Part shown: positions 15,543 to 24,036 of the stretch, piece after piece
How the letters are laid out: each line of letters begins with the position of its first letter
Position numbering within the stretch: the first letter of the stretch is position 1
Assembly (NCBI RefSeq): GCF_016902445.1
Contig: NZ_JACSNX010000005.1
Span: 62,001 to 126,000 of the forward strand
From: Oscillibacter valericigenes
Lineage (GTDB): Bacteria; Bacillota; Clostridia; Oscillospirales; Oscillospiraceae
Reading direction: 5' to 3'
Length of the DNA stretch: 64,000 bases
Position numbers and translations under genes: made by a program
Notes under the pieces: generated by a model
Databases searched by the model: none
What the model was told of the DNA's origin: nothing
The model's input: only the letters and a program-made list of their open reading frames with translations

Positions 15543-16094
15543 TCACGTGTCCTGCTCCGCCAGGATCAGGTCCAGCCGTGCCTCCACAGTATCCAGCTGC
15601 TTTTTCACATTGCCGACGATGTCCGCCCCCACGATATTTCCCGCCCGGTCCACGATGCAGGTGGTTGGATACGTGGAAAGCTCCGCGACAAAGTCCTGGT
15701 AAAAGGCGCCCTCCGGATCCGGTGAAATGTTGATGTAGGTCACCCCCTTCTCCCGCAGGATCTCCCGTGCGGTGTCCAACTGTTCCCGGCTCTCGCCGGA
15801 GTCGGTGCCCACGCCGATGAGGTTGATGTTCCGCTCCTGAAGCTCCTGGTACAGCTCCTCCAGCTCCGGCATCTCGGCGATGCAGCTGCCGCAGCCGTTG
15901 CTCCAGAAATTGACGATAGTGGCATCGTAATCGGCGAAGATCTCGCTGGTGACTGCAGTTCCCTCCATGTCCACCTCATCAAACTCCGGGAAAGCGGTCC
16001 TGGACACCAGCGCGTCCTCTCCGCCGGAGCCGCAGCCGGTCAGGGCAGCGGCCATCAGCGCCGCGGATACCAATAAAGCCAAAACTCGTTTCAT
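15543..16094 (-). CDS. TlpA/ResA-type thioredoxin-fold lipoprotein
   Basis: 183 residues from ATG 16094 (AAAGGAG upstream). A lipoprotein signal ends in LTGC with the lipidated C21; the thioredoxin fold follows, with redox pair C68 and C71 in NFWSNGCGSC and the cis-Pro in YPTTCIVD. It should reduce disulfides on the outer face of the membrane. Its start overlaps the stop of the NapH-like FeS protein gene (ATGA), and it is the last gene of a four-gene cluster that also encodes a CXXC miniprotein; electrons probably flow from the FeS membrane protein to it (inference). Confidence 0.88.
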   Translation of the reverse strand: MKRVLALLVSAALMAAALTGCGSGGEDALVSRTAFPEFDEVDMEGTAVTSEIFADYDATIVNFWSNGCGSCIAEMPELEELYQELQERNINLIGVGTDSGESREQLDTAREILREKGVTYINISPDPEGAFYQDFVAELSTYPTTCIVDRAGNIVGADIVGNVKKQLDTVEARLDLILAEQDT

Positions 16095-16966
16095 GTGATC
16101 GTCTCCTTTGTTTTCTGCGCAGTTTTCAGGGAAAATGTCCTGGTGATGGCCCCATGGGGGCAGGCTGCCGCACAGTCCCCGCACCGGATGCACTCGCTGT
16201 GATTGGGGGTGCGGAACACCTCCACATCCATTCTGCACGCCTGGCTGCATGCCCCGCAGGCAGTGCATTTGACGGCGTCGATCTCCAAACGGCAGACGGA
16301 GACCCGGTTGAACAGGCCGTAGAGCGCCCCCAGGGGGCAGATCCACTTGCAGAAGGGGCGGTAGCAAAAAACCGCCAGCGTGACCACCCCCAGCAGGATG
16401 CAGCTCTTCCAGGTGAACAGTCCGCCCAGGCTGGCCCGGATGCTGGCATCGGCGAAGGCCAGGGGAATACCGCCCTCCAGAATGCCGGCGGGACAGAGGT
16501 ACTTACAGAAGAACGGGTCCCCCATCCCCACCTCGTTGACTATCGTCATGGGCAGGACGATGACGAAGAGCGCCAGGACCCCGTATTTCAGCCAGGTCAG
16601 GATATGAAGCCGCCGGGTGCTGAACTTCCTGGTGGGGAGCTTGTGGAGCAGTTCCTGGAACCACCCGAAGGGGCACAGAAAGCCGCACACCGCCCGGCCC
16701 AGCAGCACGCCTGCCAGAATGAGGAAGCCCGCCACATAGTAGGCGGCCTGGAACCTGGAGGAGCCGATCACCGCCTGCAGGGCCCCGATGGGGCAGGATG
16801 CGGCCGCCGCCGGGCAGGAGTAGCAGTTCAGCCCCGGAACGCAGGCGGCCTTCAGCCCGCCCCGGAAAATCTTTCCGTGGAGGAAATTCATCAGAAAAGG
16901 GTTGGAGGCCAGGGTCGCCCCCAGCTGGATCTTCCAGCGGTGTCTGTTGTTACCCAATGCCCACAC
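16091..16966 (-). CDS. NapH/CcdA-associated polytopic 4Fe-4S membrane protein
   Basis: About 291 residues with five hydrophobic segments. Cysteine clusters on the loops: LNCYSCPAAAASCPIGA, CGFLCPFGWF, CKYLCPAGIL, CKWICPLGAL, then a two-cluster ferredoxin tail CTACGACSQAC and CIRCGDCAAACP. The CxxxCP repeats are those of NapH/YccM proteins, which pass electrons across the membrane. Start is uncertain: GTG 16966 is too close to GGAG, whereas TTG 16957 is 10 bases from it; both give a sensible N-terminus. The gene overlaps the end of the CD1871A gene by up to 17 bases, which implies translational coupling. Confidence 0.85.
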   Translation of the reverse strand: MWALGNNRHRWKIQLGATLASNPFLMNFLHGKIFRGGLKAACVPGLNCYSCPAAAASCPIGALQAVIGSSRFQAAYYVAGFLILAGVLLGRAVCGFLCPFGWFQELLHKLPTRKFSTRRLHILTWLKYGVLALFVIVLPMTIVNEVGMGDPFFCKYLCPAGILEGGIPLAFADASIRASLGGLFTWKSCILLGVVTLAVFCYRPFCKWICPLGALYGLFNRVSVCRLEIDAVKCTACGACSQACRMDVEVFRTPNHSECIRCGDCAAACPHGAITRTFSLKTAQKTKETIT

Positions 16967-17081
16967 ACTCCAAACATAAGTTGATGCCCTTGTGCAGCAC
17001 CACGTCTGCCTCTCCCCGCCACAGGCCCAGGCCGATCAGCAGCAGCGCGGCCGCCAGGCAGCAGATCGTCGCCTTTCTCAT
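16950..17081 (-). CDS. CD1871A-family CXXC miniprotein
   Basis: 43 residues: one membrane segment (about residues 5-21), then GEADVVLHKGINLCLECVGIG with the redox or metal pair C36/C39 and the invariant-looking ICLECIGIG-type ending of the CD1871A family. Such peptides travel with NapH-like FeS proteins and thioredoxin-like lipoproteins in Clostridia. It has no ribosome site of its own; ATG 17081 lies one base after the stop of the upstream lipoprotein gene, so it depends on translational coupling. Too short to be found by most gene callers. Confidence 0.8.
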   Translation of the reverse strand: MRKATICCLAAALLLIGLGLWRGEADVVLHKGINLCLECVGIG

Positions 17082-17082
17082 A

Positions 17083-17787
17083 TCAGCCCATGGGCACCAT
17101 GGCGGCGGCTCCACTGCCGTCTCCGCCCTCAAAGGCCGGCTCCCGGCTCATCTCCACAAAGGCAGCGGCGGACGCGGGCAGCTCTTCGGCATCCACGCTG
17201 GAATACCAGGCGGAGAGGAAGGATCCGTTCACATACCAGGAGGCGGTGTTGGGCGTTTCCTCGTCCTCCACCATGCCGCTGTTTCCGCCGATGGCCGCTT
17301 TCAGAGAGTCGTTGTAGAGGATCACCGGGAAGGGTGCCTCAGCGAAGAGCTCGTTTCCGCTCTCGCTCTTGGTGCACACCACGATGTCGGCGCCGTTTTC
17401 CACCACGCCGTCATAGCCCTCCGCCAGCGCATCATAAAAGGTCTGCGTTCCCTCCGCGTTGGGGTCCAGAAATGCGAAAAAGACCACGTTCCCCAGCTGC
17501 TCCTGGGTGAACTCCTCACCGGACAGGGTCGTGGTGGTAAAGTCGCCCACCATGTTGGTCTCCATTTTGCTGGCGGCGGGCACACTGTTCTCCTCCTGGT
17601 AGGCATCCACCCACGCCTGGTCGATCCAGCCCTTGTCCAGGGCGTCCTCGATGGTGAGGGTGCCGGCCTCGATGGCCTGTTCCACCTCTTCCAGTCCGGG
17701 CTGCGATCCCCCGCAGGCGGACAGGGACACCCCCATGGCCGCAGCCAGTCCAAGGGCTGCCAGCCGCTGTCTGATCTCATTGTGCAT
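17083..17787 (-). CDS. Lipoprotein with a cysteine-less thioredoxin-like domain
   Basis: 234 residues. The signal ends LSACGGS with lipidated C25. ATG 17787 is preferred (AAGGAGG at 8 bases) over ATG 17793, which is only 2 bases from it. Residues about 70-180 read DFTTTTLSGEEFTQEQLGN, a strand VVFFAFLDP at the place where TlpA proteins carry their CxxC, and later FPVILYNDS and SWYVNGSFLSAW; this is the layout of a TlpA/AhpC fold without redox cysteines (my inference). It heads the redox cluster and could bind a substrate or partner rather than catalyse. Divergent from the two-component system at 17936. Confidence 0.6.
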   Translation of the reverse strand: MHNEIRQRLAALGLAAAMGVSLSACGGSQPGLEEVEQAIEAGTLTIEDALDKGWIDQAWVDAYQEENSVPAASKMETNMVGDFTTTTLSGEEFTQEQLGNVVFFAFLDPNAEGTQTFYDALAEGYDGVVENGADIVVCTKSESGNELFAEAPFPVILYNDSLKAAIGGNSGMVEDEETPNTASWYVNGSFLSAWYSSVDAEELPASAAAFVEMSREPAFEGGDGSGAAAMVPMG

Positions 17788-17935
17788 CGTCATGACCTCC
17801 TTGCCGCCTCTGCGGCAGAATTGGAACAGGAGGCATTGTAGCACCGGGAATATAAAGTTTCTGTCAAGACCGCCTTGATGAAAAATTTATCGGAATATGC
17901 TATCATAGTTCCACTTGGAAAAGGCGGTGGAACAG

Positions 17936-18616
17936 ATGCGGATTTTGGTGGTGGAGGACGAGCGCCTCCTGTGCGACGGGATCGCGGAGGATCTGGAGCT
18001 GGAAAAATACACGGTGGACCGCTGCTATGACGGTGCGGACGCCCATGAGCGGCTGTTCGTGGAGCCCTATGACCTGGTGATCCTGGACCTGAACCTGCCG
18101 GGCATGGACGGACTGGAGCTGCTGCGGCGCATCCGGTCAGAGCAGCCGAAGCTGCGGGTGCTGATCCTCTCCGCCCGGGCACAGCTCTCGGACAAGGTGG
18201 CCGGGCTGGACCTGGGGGCGGATGACTACCTGACGAAGCCCTTCGCCCTGGAAGAATTGGAAGCCCGGGTGCGCACCCTGCTGCGCCGGGAGTTCGTCCC
18301 CCGGGCGCCCCTGGTGCAGGCGGGACCGCTGGCCCTGGACACCGTGGCCCGGGAGATCTCCGTCCGCGGGGAGCCCCTCCCCCTGACGCCCCGGGAGTTT
18401 GCCATTCTGGAGCAGCTGATGCTCTGCCAGGGGCGGTGGCTCAGCCAGGAGGCGCTGATGGAGCACATTTGGGAGGCGGACGCCAACCCCTTCAGCAACG
18501 CGGTGCGGATGCACATCTCCTCCCTGCGGAAAAAGCTGCGGGAGCGGCTGGGCTATGATCCGATCCAGACCAAGATAGGCCAGGGCTACCGCCTGGCCGG
18601 GGAGGAACATGTATGA
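17936..18616 (+). CDS. OmpR-family response regulator
   Basis: 226 residues from ATG 17936. Receiver domain: acidic pocket VVEDERLL, phospho-acceptor D51 in VILDLNLPGMDGLELL, and the switch lysine in YLTKPFALEELEARV. The C-terminal winged helix (about 130-224) ends with NAVRMHISSLRKKLRERLG and IGQGYRLA. An extended -10 (TGCTATCAT) lies at about 17898-17906. The downstream histidine kinase overlaps its stop by 4 bases. Because the thiol-redox cluster starts 150 bases away in the opposite direction, control of that cluster is likely (inference). Confidence 0.92.
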   Translation: MRILVVEDERLLCDGIAEDLELEKYTVDRCYDGADAHERLFVEPYDLVILDLNLPGMDGLELLRRIRSEQPKLRVLILSARAQLSDKVAGLDLGADDYLTKPFALEELEARVRTLLRREFVPRAPLVQAGPLALDTVAREISVRGEPLPLTPREFAILEQLMLCQGRWLSQEALMEHIWEADANPFSNAVRMHISSLRKKLRERLGYDPIQTKIGQGYRLAGEEHV

Positions 18617-19782
18617 AAAAGCCCATGTCCCTGCGCCTGCGGCTCACCCTGCTCTGTGCGGCCCTGCTCACGCTCTGCTGCCTCCTGCTGACCCTGACCA
18701 ATAATCTGTCGGCCATCCAGATGGCCGACGCCATGCAGGCCGTGCCCGTCCTCCCGGCCCAGGATGCGGCGGCAGGCGCAACTGCCAGTCTGCCCATGAT
18801 GGAACTGGAGGCCAGCGAGACCGTCCGACAGGCCAGAGGGATTTTCCATCTCCAGAGTCTGCTGGCCATGGCCGCAGTCCTGGCCGCCGGCCTGTTCCTC
18901 ATCTACCGGCTGGTGGGAAAGGCGCTGGACCCGCTGGACGAGCTGGCCCGCCAGATCCGCGGGCGCGCAGCGGAGGATCTGGGCCGGCCCCTGGCCGTCC
19001 CGGACAGCGGGGACGAGGTGGCCGAGCTGGCCCGCGCGTTCAACCAGATGTCCCGGCGGCTGAATCAGGTCTTTGTGATGCAGAAGAATTTCTCCCACAA
19101 CGCAGCCCATGAGTTCCGTACCCCGCTGGCGATCCTGAAGACGCGGATCGGGCTGTTCCAAAAAAAGCGGGACTTTGGTCCGGAAGCCACGCGGGACTTT
19201 CTCCAGATCATGGAGGGCGAGGTCGACCGCCTCTCCGCCCTGGTGGAAAGCCTGTTGGAGCTGACCAACCCGGAGGCTGCGGAGCGCGCCGCACAAGTCT
19301 CCATGGATGCGCTGATCCGGGACGCCGCAGGCGAGGCCGCACTGTCGGCCGCCGCCCGGGACGTCTCCATCCAGACCGACATCTCTCCCTGCGTCCTGCC
19401 GGGAAACGAACGGCTGCTCCACCGGGCCGTGTTCAATCTGCTGGAGAACGCTGTGAAGTACAGCCCCGCCGCCGGCACGGTCCGCGTCTCCGGCCATCTG
19501 GCAGACGGCCGCTTCCGGCTGGACGTCTCCGACCAGGGCCCCGGCATTCCGCCGGACCTCCGCCGCCGGATCTTTGAGCCCTTCTTCCGTGTGGACGATG
19601 CCCGCACCCGCCAGCAGGGCGGTGCCGGCATGGGGCTTGCGCTGGTGCAGGCGATCGCAGAGGCGCACGGCGGCACGGTCCGCATGGAGGAGCGCGCCGC
19701 AGGCGGCAGCCGGTTCATCCTGGAGCTGCCCTGTGCGCTGAAGCCGGCGGTCTGCACGGCGCCCGACCGGCCCAAATTATGA
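18613..19782 (+). CDS. Sensor histidine kinase
   Basis: 389 residues, ATG overlapping the response-regulator stop. Two membrane segments (about 9-30 and 77-98) enclose a small extracytoplasmic loop of roughly 45 residues without cysteines. A HAMP-like helix pair follows, then the H box SHNAAHEFRTPLAIL with H166, N box NLLENAVKYSP, and G boxes DQGPGIPPDLRRRIFEPF and GAGMGLALVQAIAEAHGG. The tiny sensor loop suggests it senses the membrane or a partner protein rather than a large ligand. Partner of the regulator at 17936. Confidence 0.92.
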   Translation: MKKPMSLRLRLTLLCAALLTLCCLLLTLTNNLSAIQMADAMQAVPVLPAQDAAAGATASLPMMELEASETVRQARGIFHLQSLLAMAAVLAAGLFLIYRLVGKALDPLDELARQIRGRAAEDLGRPLAVPDSGDEVAELARAFNQMSRRLNQVFVMQKNFSHNAAHEFRTPLAILKTRIGLFQKKRDFGPEATRDFLQIMEGEVDRLSALVESLLELTNPEAAERAAQVSMDALIRDAAGEAALSAAARDVSIQTDISPCVLPGNERLLHRAVFNLLENAVKYSPAAGTVRVSGHLADGRFRLDVSDQGPGIPPDLRRRIFEPFFRVDDARTRQQGGAGMGLALVQAIAEAHGGTVRMEERAAGGSRFILELPCALKPAVCTAPDRPKL

Positions 19783-19881
19783 CAGTTCCATTACAATTTC
19801 CCCGGAACCCTTGCCTTTTTGTCCCCATTCCGCTATTCTGAGATCCCCGGTCGGGAAATTTGACTGATGGAGGCGATCTTC

Positions 19882-20229
19882 ATGTATCAGAAGGCATTTC
19901 CGGTGATCGACCCTGTGGCCACAGGAGCGAACATCGTCCGCCTGCGCATCCAGCGGGGCCTGTCGGTCCGGGATCTTCAGGCCTACTTCGGGTTTGAGGA
20001 ACCCCAGGCCATCTACAAGTGGCAGAAGGGAAAAAGCCTGCCCTCCGTGGACAACCTGTACGCCCTGGGAGCGCTGCTGGAGGTCCCCATGGATGAGATC
20101 TTGGTTTCAGCAAGGCCGAAACTGCATATGATCGTTTGTGAGCAGCAGGCAGATGCCTGCTGCTCATCGCTTTTCAGAGGCTCGTTCATCCGGCGGCCGT
20201 GGATGCGGCAGAAACGAAAGACCGCATAG
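19882..20229 (+). CDS. XRE-type helix-turn-helix protein
   Basis: 115 residues. ATG 19882 is chosen since GGAGG lies 8 bases upstream; an ATG at 19867 would include that site in the coding region. The HTH (residues about 14-70) reads GANIVRLRIQRGLSVRDLQA and later EPQAIYKWQKGKSLPSVDN, with a typical XRE closing helix LYALGALLEVPMDEILV. The remaining 35 residues are basic and without recognised domain. It stands alone after the two-component system, with no clear target. Confidence 0.75.
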   Translation: MYQKAFPVIDPVATGANIVRLRIQRGLSVRDLQAYFGFEEPQAIYKWQKGKSLPSVDNLYALGALLEVPMDEILVSARPKLHMIVCEQQADACCSSLFRGSFIRRPWMRQKRKTA

Positions 20230-20619
20230 GCCATTTTCCGCTCCGCCTCCGGCGCGCCCCGAAGGGGCGGCTGCCGTTCTGCGTCGCGGGCTCTGCCCCA
20301 GAGGGCAGCTTCTGTCGTTCGCCCGTCCGTTCGGGCGGGCCGATCATGGAGATGTGCGTGTGACAGGGTGGGTGGTCGGATCGGCGTCATGGCGCAGGTC
20401 GCCGCCGCGAGGAGCGCTGAGGAAGTCGATGAGGGGTCTCTCCCGGTATTTCAAGACCGGGCCGGTTTTCATGACCGGTTGGATCCTCCATACAGTGCGC
20501 AGGCTGCGCAGTCGTCAAATGTGCAGCACCATCGTTCGTCTGCACCTGAACCGGCCGCTGCGTCTCCCCCTTCCCTGCCGCATCCACAGCCGCCGGATGG
20601 GCAGTCTCCGAACGTCGGG
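20230..20619. other. Gap without recognised gene
   Basis: About 390 bases of G+C-rich sequence with short inverted repeats (for example GCCCG-n6-CGGGC near 20320) and no open frame with ribosome site or codon bias I would trust. It separates the XRE gene from the convergent unknown gene and may hold decayed sequence. Confidence 0.4.
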
Positions 20620-21255
20620 TCAATCGCCGGAGAAGGCGCCGAAGGCCTCTGCAAAGGTGTCATTCACGTCAAACGGCGGGGCGTAGTCCACCCGGGTGGT
20701 GATCAGGACGGTATCCAGCGCCGACGACACGGCGTCCGCCTTCCGGCTCAGCTCCGCGCACATTCTGCGGATCTTGTTCCGGTCAAAGTGGATGGTGGTG
20801 ACCCGCTTCACGTCGCAGCGGTAGGACACCTGGTTGCCCTCGTTGTTGAAGCAGTAGCCGGTGCCGCCATTGGGCAGCACCACCTCAGAGCTGCGCAGCC
20901 CCGCCATGTGGCGCAGCAGCCTGGCGATCTCCTGCCGCCGGGCGTTCAGGCTCACCTCGCCGTCCAGCCCGGCCGGCAGGTCCAGCCCCGCTTTGGCCCG
21001 GCAGATGGCCACGGTCAGCTTCTCCCGTTCCCTCAGCAGGTACAGCAGGAACTCCGCCACAGTGGTGATCTGCTCACTGTACTCGGTGCGGGGCGCCTCC
21101 ACCGTGGTCTCGTTCTCAAAGTTCTTCATGACCTTTTTTCGCAGATAGGTGTTCTGCACCCGGGTGATGTTGGCGTCACAGCCCAGAATGGACTGGGCCT
21201 CTTCCATCAGGGACTGCAGTCTGTTCTGGAAGCGAAAAGCCTCTTTCAGGTTCAT
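20620..21255 (-). CDS. Unknown protein, 211 residues
   Basis: I do not recognise this family. ATG 21255 has a very good AAGGAGG site 7 bases upstream, so it is translated. The protein is soluble, charged and mostly helical by composition, with a basic stretch VMKNFENETTVEAPRTEY, a segment TVAEFLLYLLREREKLTVAI suited to a coiled-coil or helical bundle, and a C-terminal FDRNKIRRMCAELSRKADAV. No signal peptide or membrane segment. Its size and helical character resemble phage-like or toxin-immunity helper proteins, but there is no phage neighbour. Transcribed opposite to the XRE gene. Confidence 0.6.
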   Translation of the reverse strand: MNLKEAFRFQNRLQSLMEEAQSILGCDANITRVQNTYLRKKVMKNFENETTVEAPRTEYSEQITTVAEFLLYLLREREKLTVAICRAKAGLDLPAGLDGEVSLNARRQEIARLLRHMAGLRSSEVVLPNGGTGYCFNNEGNQVSYRCDVKRVTTIHFDRNKIRRMCAELSRKADAVSSALDTVLITTRVDYAPPFDVNDTFAEAFGAFSGD

Positions 21256-21432
21256 CTCATGTCCTCCTTGTCCGGTTTGATCTTGTGTCCATCATAAACC
21301 TGAACGGAGGCGCTGTCATTGAACCGGTGGTTGAATGAAGGGAAGATCCATGGAGCAGATCCTGCGAGAAAAGCACCGCCCGGAGTCTCTGGTGTTCCAG
21401 AAGCTCCGGGCGGTGTTCGTTTTGAGGCCCTT

Positions 21433-22125
21433 TCACGTTGCCGCTGAGAAGGGGCAGCGCCTGCCGATGCACTGGCCGTTCCGGGCGCTGTAGGTGCAGA
21501 CAGGCACGCTCCGCTCCATCTCCACCCCCAGGTGCTCCCGGACGAAGTCCACGGCGGCCAGGACCGCCAGCCAGGCGTCCCGCTTGCAGCACCGGGGGCC
21601 GCCCACTTTGCCGATGCGGTCCAGGGCCAGGGCGGTCATCTGGTTGCTCAGCCCCCAGGGCTCCTCCGCCAGGGGCGTGGACGCCGTGGCGATGGCCAGG
21701 AACTGCCCCGCGCTGATCCCCGCCCCGCAGGCGCCCCAGAAGCCGCAGGCCCCGCCGGGGACGGCCTTGCCCCGGCTGTACATCTCCCGGAGGGCGCTCT
21801 CCAGGTCCAGCCGGCCCCCGGCGTTTTGGTAGGCGGTGAGCAGCGCCGCCCCCACCAGCACATGGTGCTCCGGGCCGTGCATATGACAGAAGGGCAGGTC
21901 CATCATCCGCCGGAGGATGGCGGCGGGGTCGGCGGAGGTCTCAGCCAGGCACAGGCCGAAGATGGTGTCCATGCCCTGGGTGTGGCAGTCACTGCACACA
22001 TAGTGGCCGCCCACGCACCGGGTCTTGCTGGGCTCCTTTTTGTGGCAGATGGCGCACTCCATAAGCTCGTCCTGGACCAGGTATTCCAGCGGTGCCTTGC
22101 AGATCAGGCATTCTTCTGTATGCAA
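21433..22125 (-). CDS. DUF5714 family cysteine-rich protein
   Basis: 230 residues. Start is TTG 22125, justified by GGGAGGAG 8 bases upstream; no ATG fits. N-terminal zinc-ribbon-like CLICKAPLEYL...CAICHKKEP and a second pair in HYVCSDCHTQG, then GGACGFWGACGAGISAGQFL with conserved cysteines near residue 125, and further pairs GGPRCCKRDAWLAV and CIGRRCPFS. This pattern fits DUF5714, found in methanogens and Clostridia next to methyltransferases or radical-SAM genes; it probably binds metal or FeS, role unknown. Lies just left of the mosaic island. Confidence 0.75.
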   Translation of the reverse strand: MHTEECLICKAPLEYLVQDELMECAICHKKEPSKTRCVGGHYVCSDCHTQGMDTIFGLCLAETSADPAAILRRMMDLPFCHMHGPEHHVLVGAALLTAYQNAGGRLDLESALREMYSRGKAVPGGACGFWGACGAGISAGQFLAIATASTPLAEEPWGLSNQMTALALDRIGKVGGPRCCKRDAWLAVLAAVDFVREHLGVEMERSVPVCTYSARNGQCIGRRCPFSAAT

Positions 22126-22421
22126 ATCGATCGCTCCTCCCCGTCCGCAGCGCAGGCAATGCGCAGCGGCATAAAATCAATATTTTCCCATCCCAGCAAG
22201 CTGATCGCCATAACGGAAGGTGTACGACCTTTGCCGCGGATTGGCACTTCTGAAGCGCAGGTCCATGCATCGGCCGCAAGCGATCTTCGTCGCTCTTTTG
22301 TCACGCTTTTATTATACATCTTTCAGGAAAAACAGCAAGAACTCTGGTACTAGCCGCATCAGGATTTGCCGCGCCATATGTGGTAGGGTCCTCCCTATCT
22401 ATGATTCGTGATTTCAGATAA

Positions 22422-22461
22422 GGCTGGGAAGGATCGAACTTTTGGCGTCTTGTTCCCAAAC
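22422..22461 (-). pseudogene. Decayed tRNA-Pro 3' fragment (island left end)
   Basis: On the minus strand the run TTTGGGAACAAGACGCC then AGTTCGATCCTTCCCA copies the anticodon loop (UGG), 3' anticodon stem and T-arm of the tRNA-Pro at 54695-54770 with roughly 70 percent identity; the 5' half is missing. It lies about 110 bases left of a 22-bp exact repeat shared with the region just upstream of that tRNA, in the same order and orientation. Confidence 0.5.
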
Positions 22462-22572
22462 GCTTGAATCAAATTTTTTGTGGCGATTTGTAGTGCTTTC
22501 CGGCATTTTCCGCTCGGTATCAAATATTTTTTGACGCTCTTAAATCCGCTGTTTCCACGTGTTCCGGTCCTG

Positions 22573-22594
22573 ACTGTGGTCAAATATGGGGTCA
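22573..22594. repeat. 22-bp direct repeat, left copy
   Basis: ACTGTGGTCAAATATGGGG plus TCA is repeated exactly at 54786-54807, and 20 bases of it again at 54971-54990. The copies frame 32 kb of accessory genes, as attachment-site remnants would. Confidence 0.6.
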
Positions 22595-22769
22595 AAAACG
22601 CTTCCTGACCAGGGGCGGCAGATGCCTGCCAGTCCCGGCTTGGAAGCGTTTTTTCGCGACTCTGGGTTTTGGGTATTGTACCTCTGCCGCAGCGGTTAAG
22701 CAAGTCTTTTCTCAACAGTAAGCATATCAGTTTTTCACACGCCTATTCAAAGAATAAAAGGCCTGCGGT

Positions 22770-23456
22770 CTATCTGTTCAGCAGCCACTGGATGCCTGCC
22801 GCTGTCCGTTCAATCCCCTGGACGAAGTGATTTCCGGGATTCAATTGGAAAACCGTGTCGATGCCTTTGTTCTGGTAAAAAGTCTGAATCTCCTCTGTAT
22901 TTTCCTGAACTGTTTTCAGGACTGGATTGCGTGTCTTGGCCTCCCTGTCCCCCAGGGAGAAATAGATGCAGTCCGGCCGGCGCTTCGGCTCGTGGGAGAA
23001 GATGTACTCTTTGAAACCAGGAAACCACAGGGATCCAGACATACACCCCACCCGCGAGAACACATCCGTCCGGTAGATGGCGTACAGGGCGAATAGCCCG
23101 GCCAGCGAGTATCCAGCGATCCCCCGCCATGCCGGAGGACCGGCCAACTCTTTTTCTGCCCTGGGTATGATTTCCTTCACCAGCAGCCGCAGGTAATCAT
23201 TCGCCCCGCCGGTGAAGGACTCCCCGTTCTTAAACGCCGCTGGGCTGTCCCAGGGAGCCATGTCGTGGCTCCAAGCCAAGTCGCTGACGGTCACCAAATT
23301 GAACGGCGGGCAGCCAACCGCCTGCGCCGCCTCATATATCTTCTGCCCCTCGTCTGAGTATGTGTTTAGGTAGATCGCTGGAATGCCAGGCTTGTTGCCA
23401 AGAAAGACAGATACCGCTTTGCCGTCTATTGAAACTGTACGCACAGAGTCATCCAA
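22770..23456 (-). CDS. Alpha/beta-fold esterase (esterase D / IroE type)
   Basis: About 228 residues. The nucleophile elbow is GIAGYSLAGLFALYAI with Ser near residue 119, followed by the family's CMSGSLWFPGFKEYI and a late DREAKTRNPVLK then LNPGNHFVQGI with the catalytic His. Homologues hydrolyse siderophore or ester conjugates (Fes/IroE type). The start is doubtful: TTG 23456 is only one base past GGAGG, whereas GTG 23444 is 13 bases away. It is G+C rich like the chromosome but lies right of the island's left repeat. It reads away from the defence operon. Confidence 0.75.
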   Translation of the reverse strand: MDDSVRTVSIDGKAVSVFLGNKPGIPAIYLNTYSDEGQKIYEAAQAVGCPPFNLVTVSDLAWSHDMAPWDSPAAFKNGESFTGGANDYLRLLVKEIIPRAEKELAGPPAWRGIAGYSLAGLFALYAIYRTDVFSRVGCMSGSLWFPGFKEYIFSHEPKRRPDCIYFSLGDREAKTRNPVLKTVQENTEEIQTFYQNKGIDTVFQLNPGNHFVQGIERTAAGIQWLLNR

Positions 23457-23955
23457 GCCTCCTATTTGGAAAAATTGCCGCTCTATGTTGCCCTGCTCCT
23501 ATTGTACCGAAACAAAACGGCTGTGGCAAGACAACCAGGTTATGCAGAATAGCCCCGTTTATCGGACCGTATGTATGATAAAATATCATATCTTCACAAC
23601 CACTATACTATTTGGAAGGCAAATGATATGGGAAAACTTTTTGGCGTTTATGGGGATGAAGAGCACAGCCTTTAGTGAGGATTTGTTAGGGCTTGGTCTT
23701 GTCGGAGCAATATCGGAAAAAATTGTTCAAGATGAGGCAGAGCGCCCTGCACAAAACTTTAGTGATGATACATGAATTACCAGAAGCAAAGGATCGTCTG
23801 GAACAGTTCTAAGAGCGGTGGCCTGATTTTGGGGGACTGGATGGCAGAACTGATGTTTGCCGACAACAAGGGACTGGGCTGGTTCAGACAATGCGACCCT
23901 CACTCACTCTTGAACCATATTGTGGTTATTGGGTGCTTGATAAACTGGACGCGGA
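23457..23955. other. Junction region with gene debris
   Basis: Composition turns AT rich at about 23570. Several short frames occur (for example a 15-codon start MGKLFGVYGDEEHSL at 23629 behind GGAAGG, and a broken frame 23772-23960), but each is interrupted and none is recognised. It reads as eroded coding sequence left by insertion of the defence operon. Confidence 0.4.
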
Positions 23956-23984
23956 TTGATATTTTCCTCATTATGGTGTAAAAT
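23956..23984 (+). promoter_or_regulatory. Promoter of the DISARM-like operon
   Basis: TTGATA, exactly 17 bases, TAAAAT: a strong sigma-A-type promoter 52 bases before the vsr start. All six following genes overlap or are within 16 bases of each other, so one transcript is likely. Confidence 0.7.
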
Positions 23985-24036
23985 CGATACAATAAGTCAG
24001 GTGTAATATTTATGTATTTAAGGTGATGTGGGCTAT

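Noticed and set aside
20230-20619. Possible small RNA or riboswitch in the gap
   Set aside because: Only short dyads, no promoter-terminator pair and no recognised riboswitch core.
22104-22319. 71-codon minus-strand frame upstream of the DUF5714 gene
   Set aside because: No ribosome site, no recognised family and overlaps the start of a well-supported gene.
23625-23960. Two short plus-strand frames before the defence operon
   Set aside because: Broken or unrecognised; treated as debris at the insertion border.
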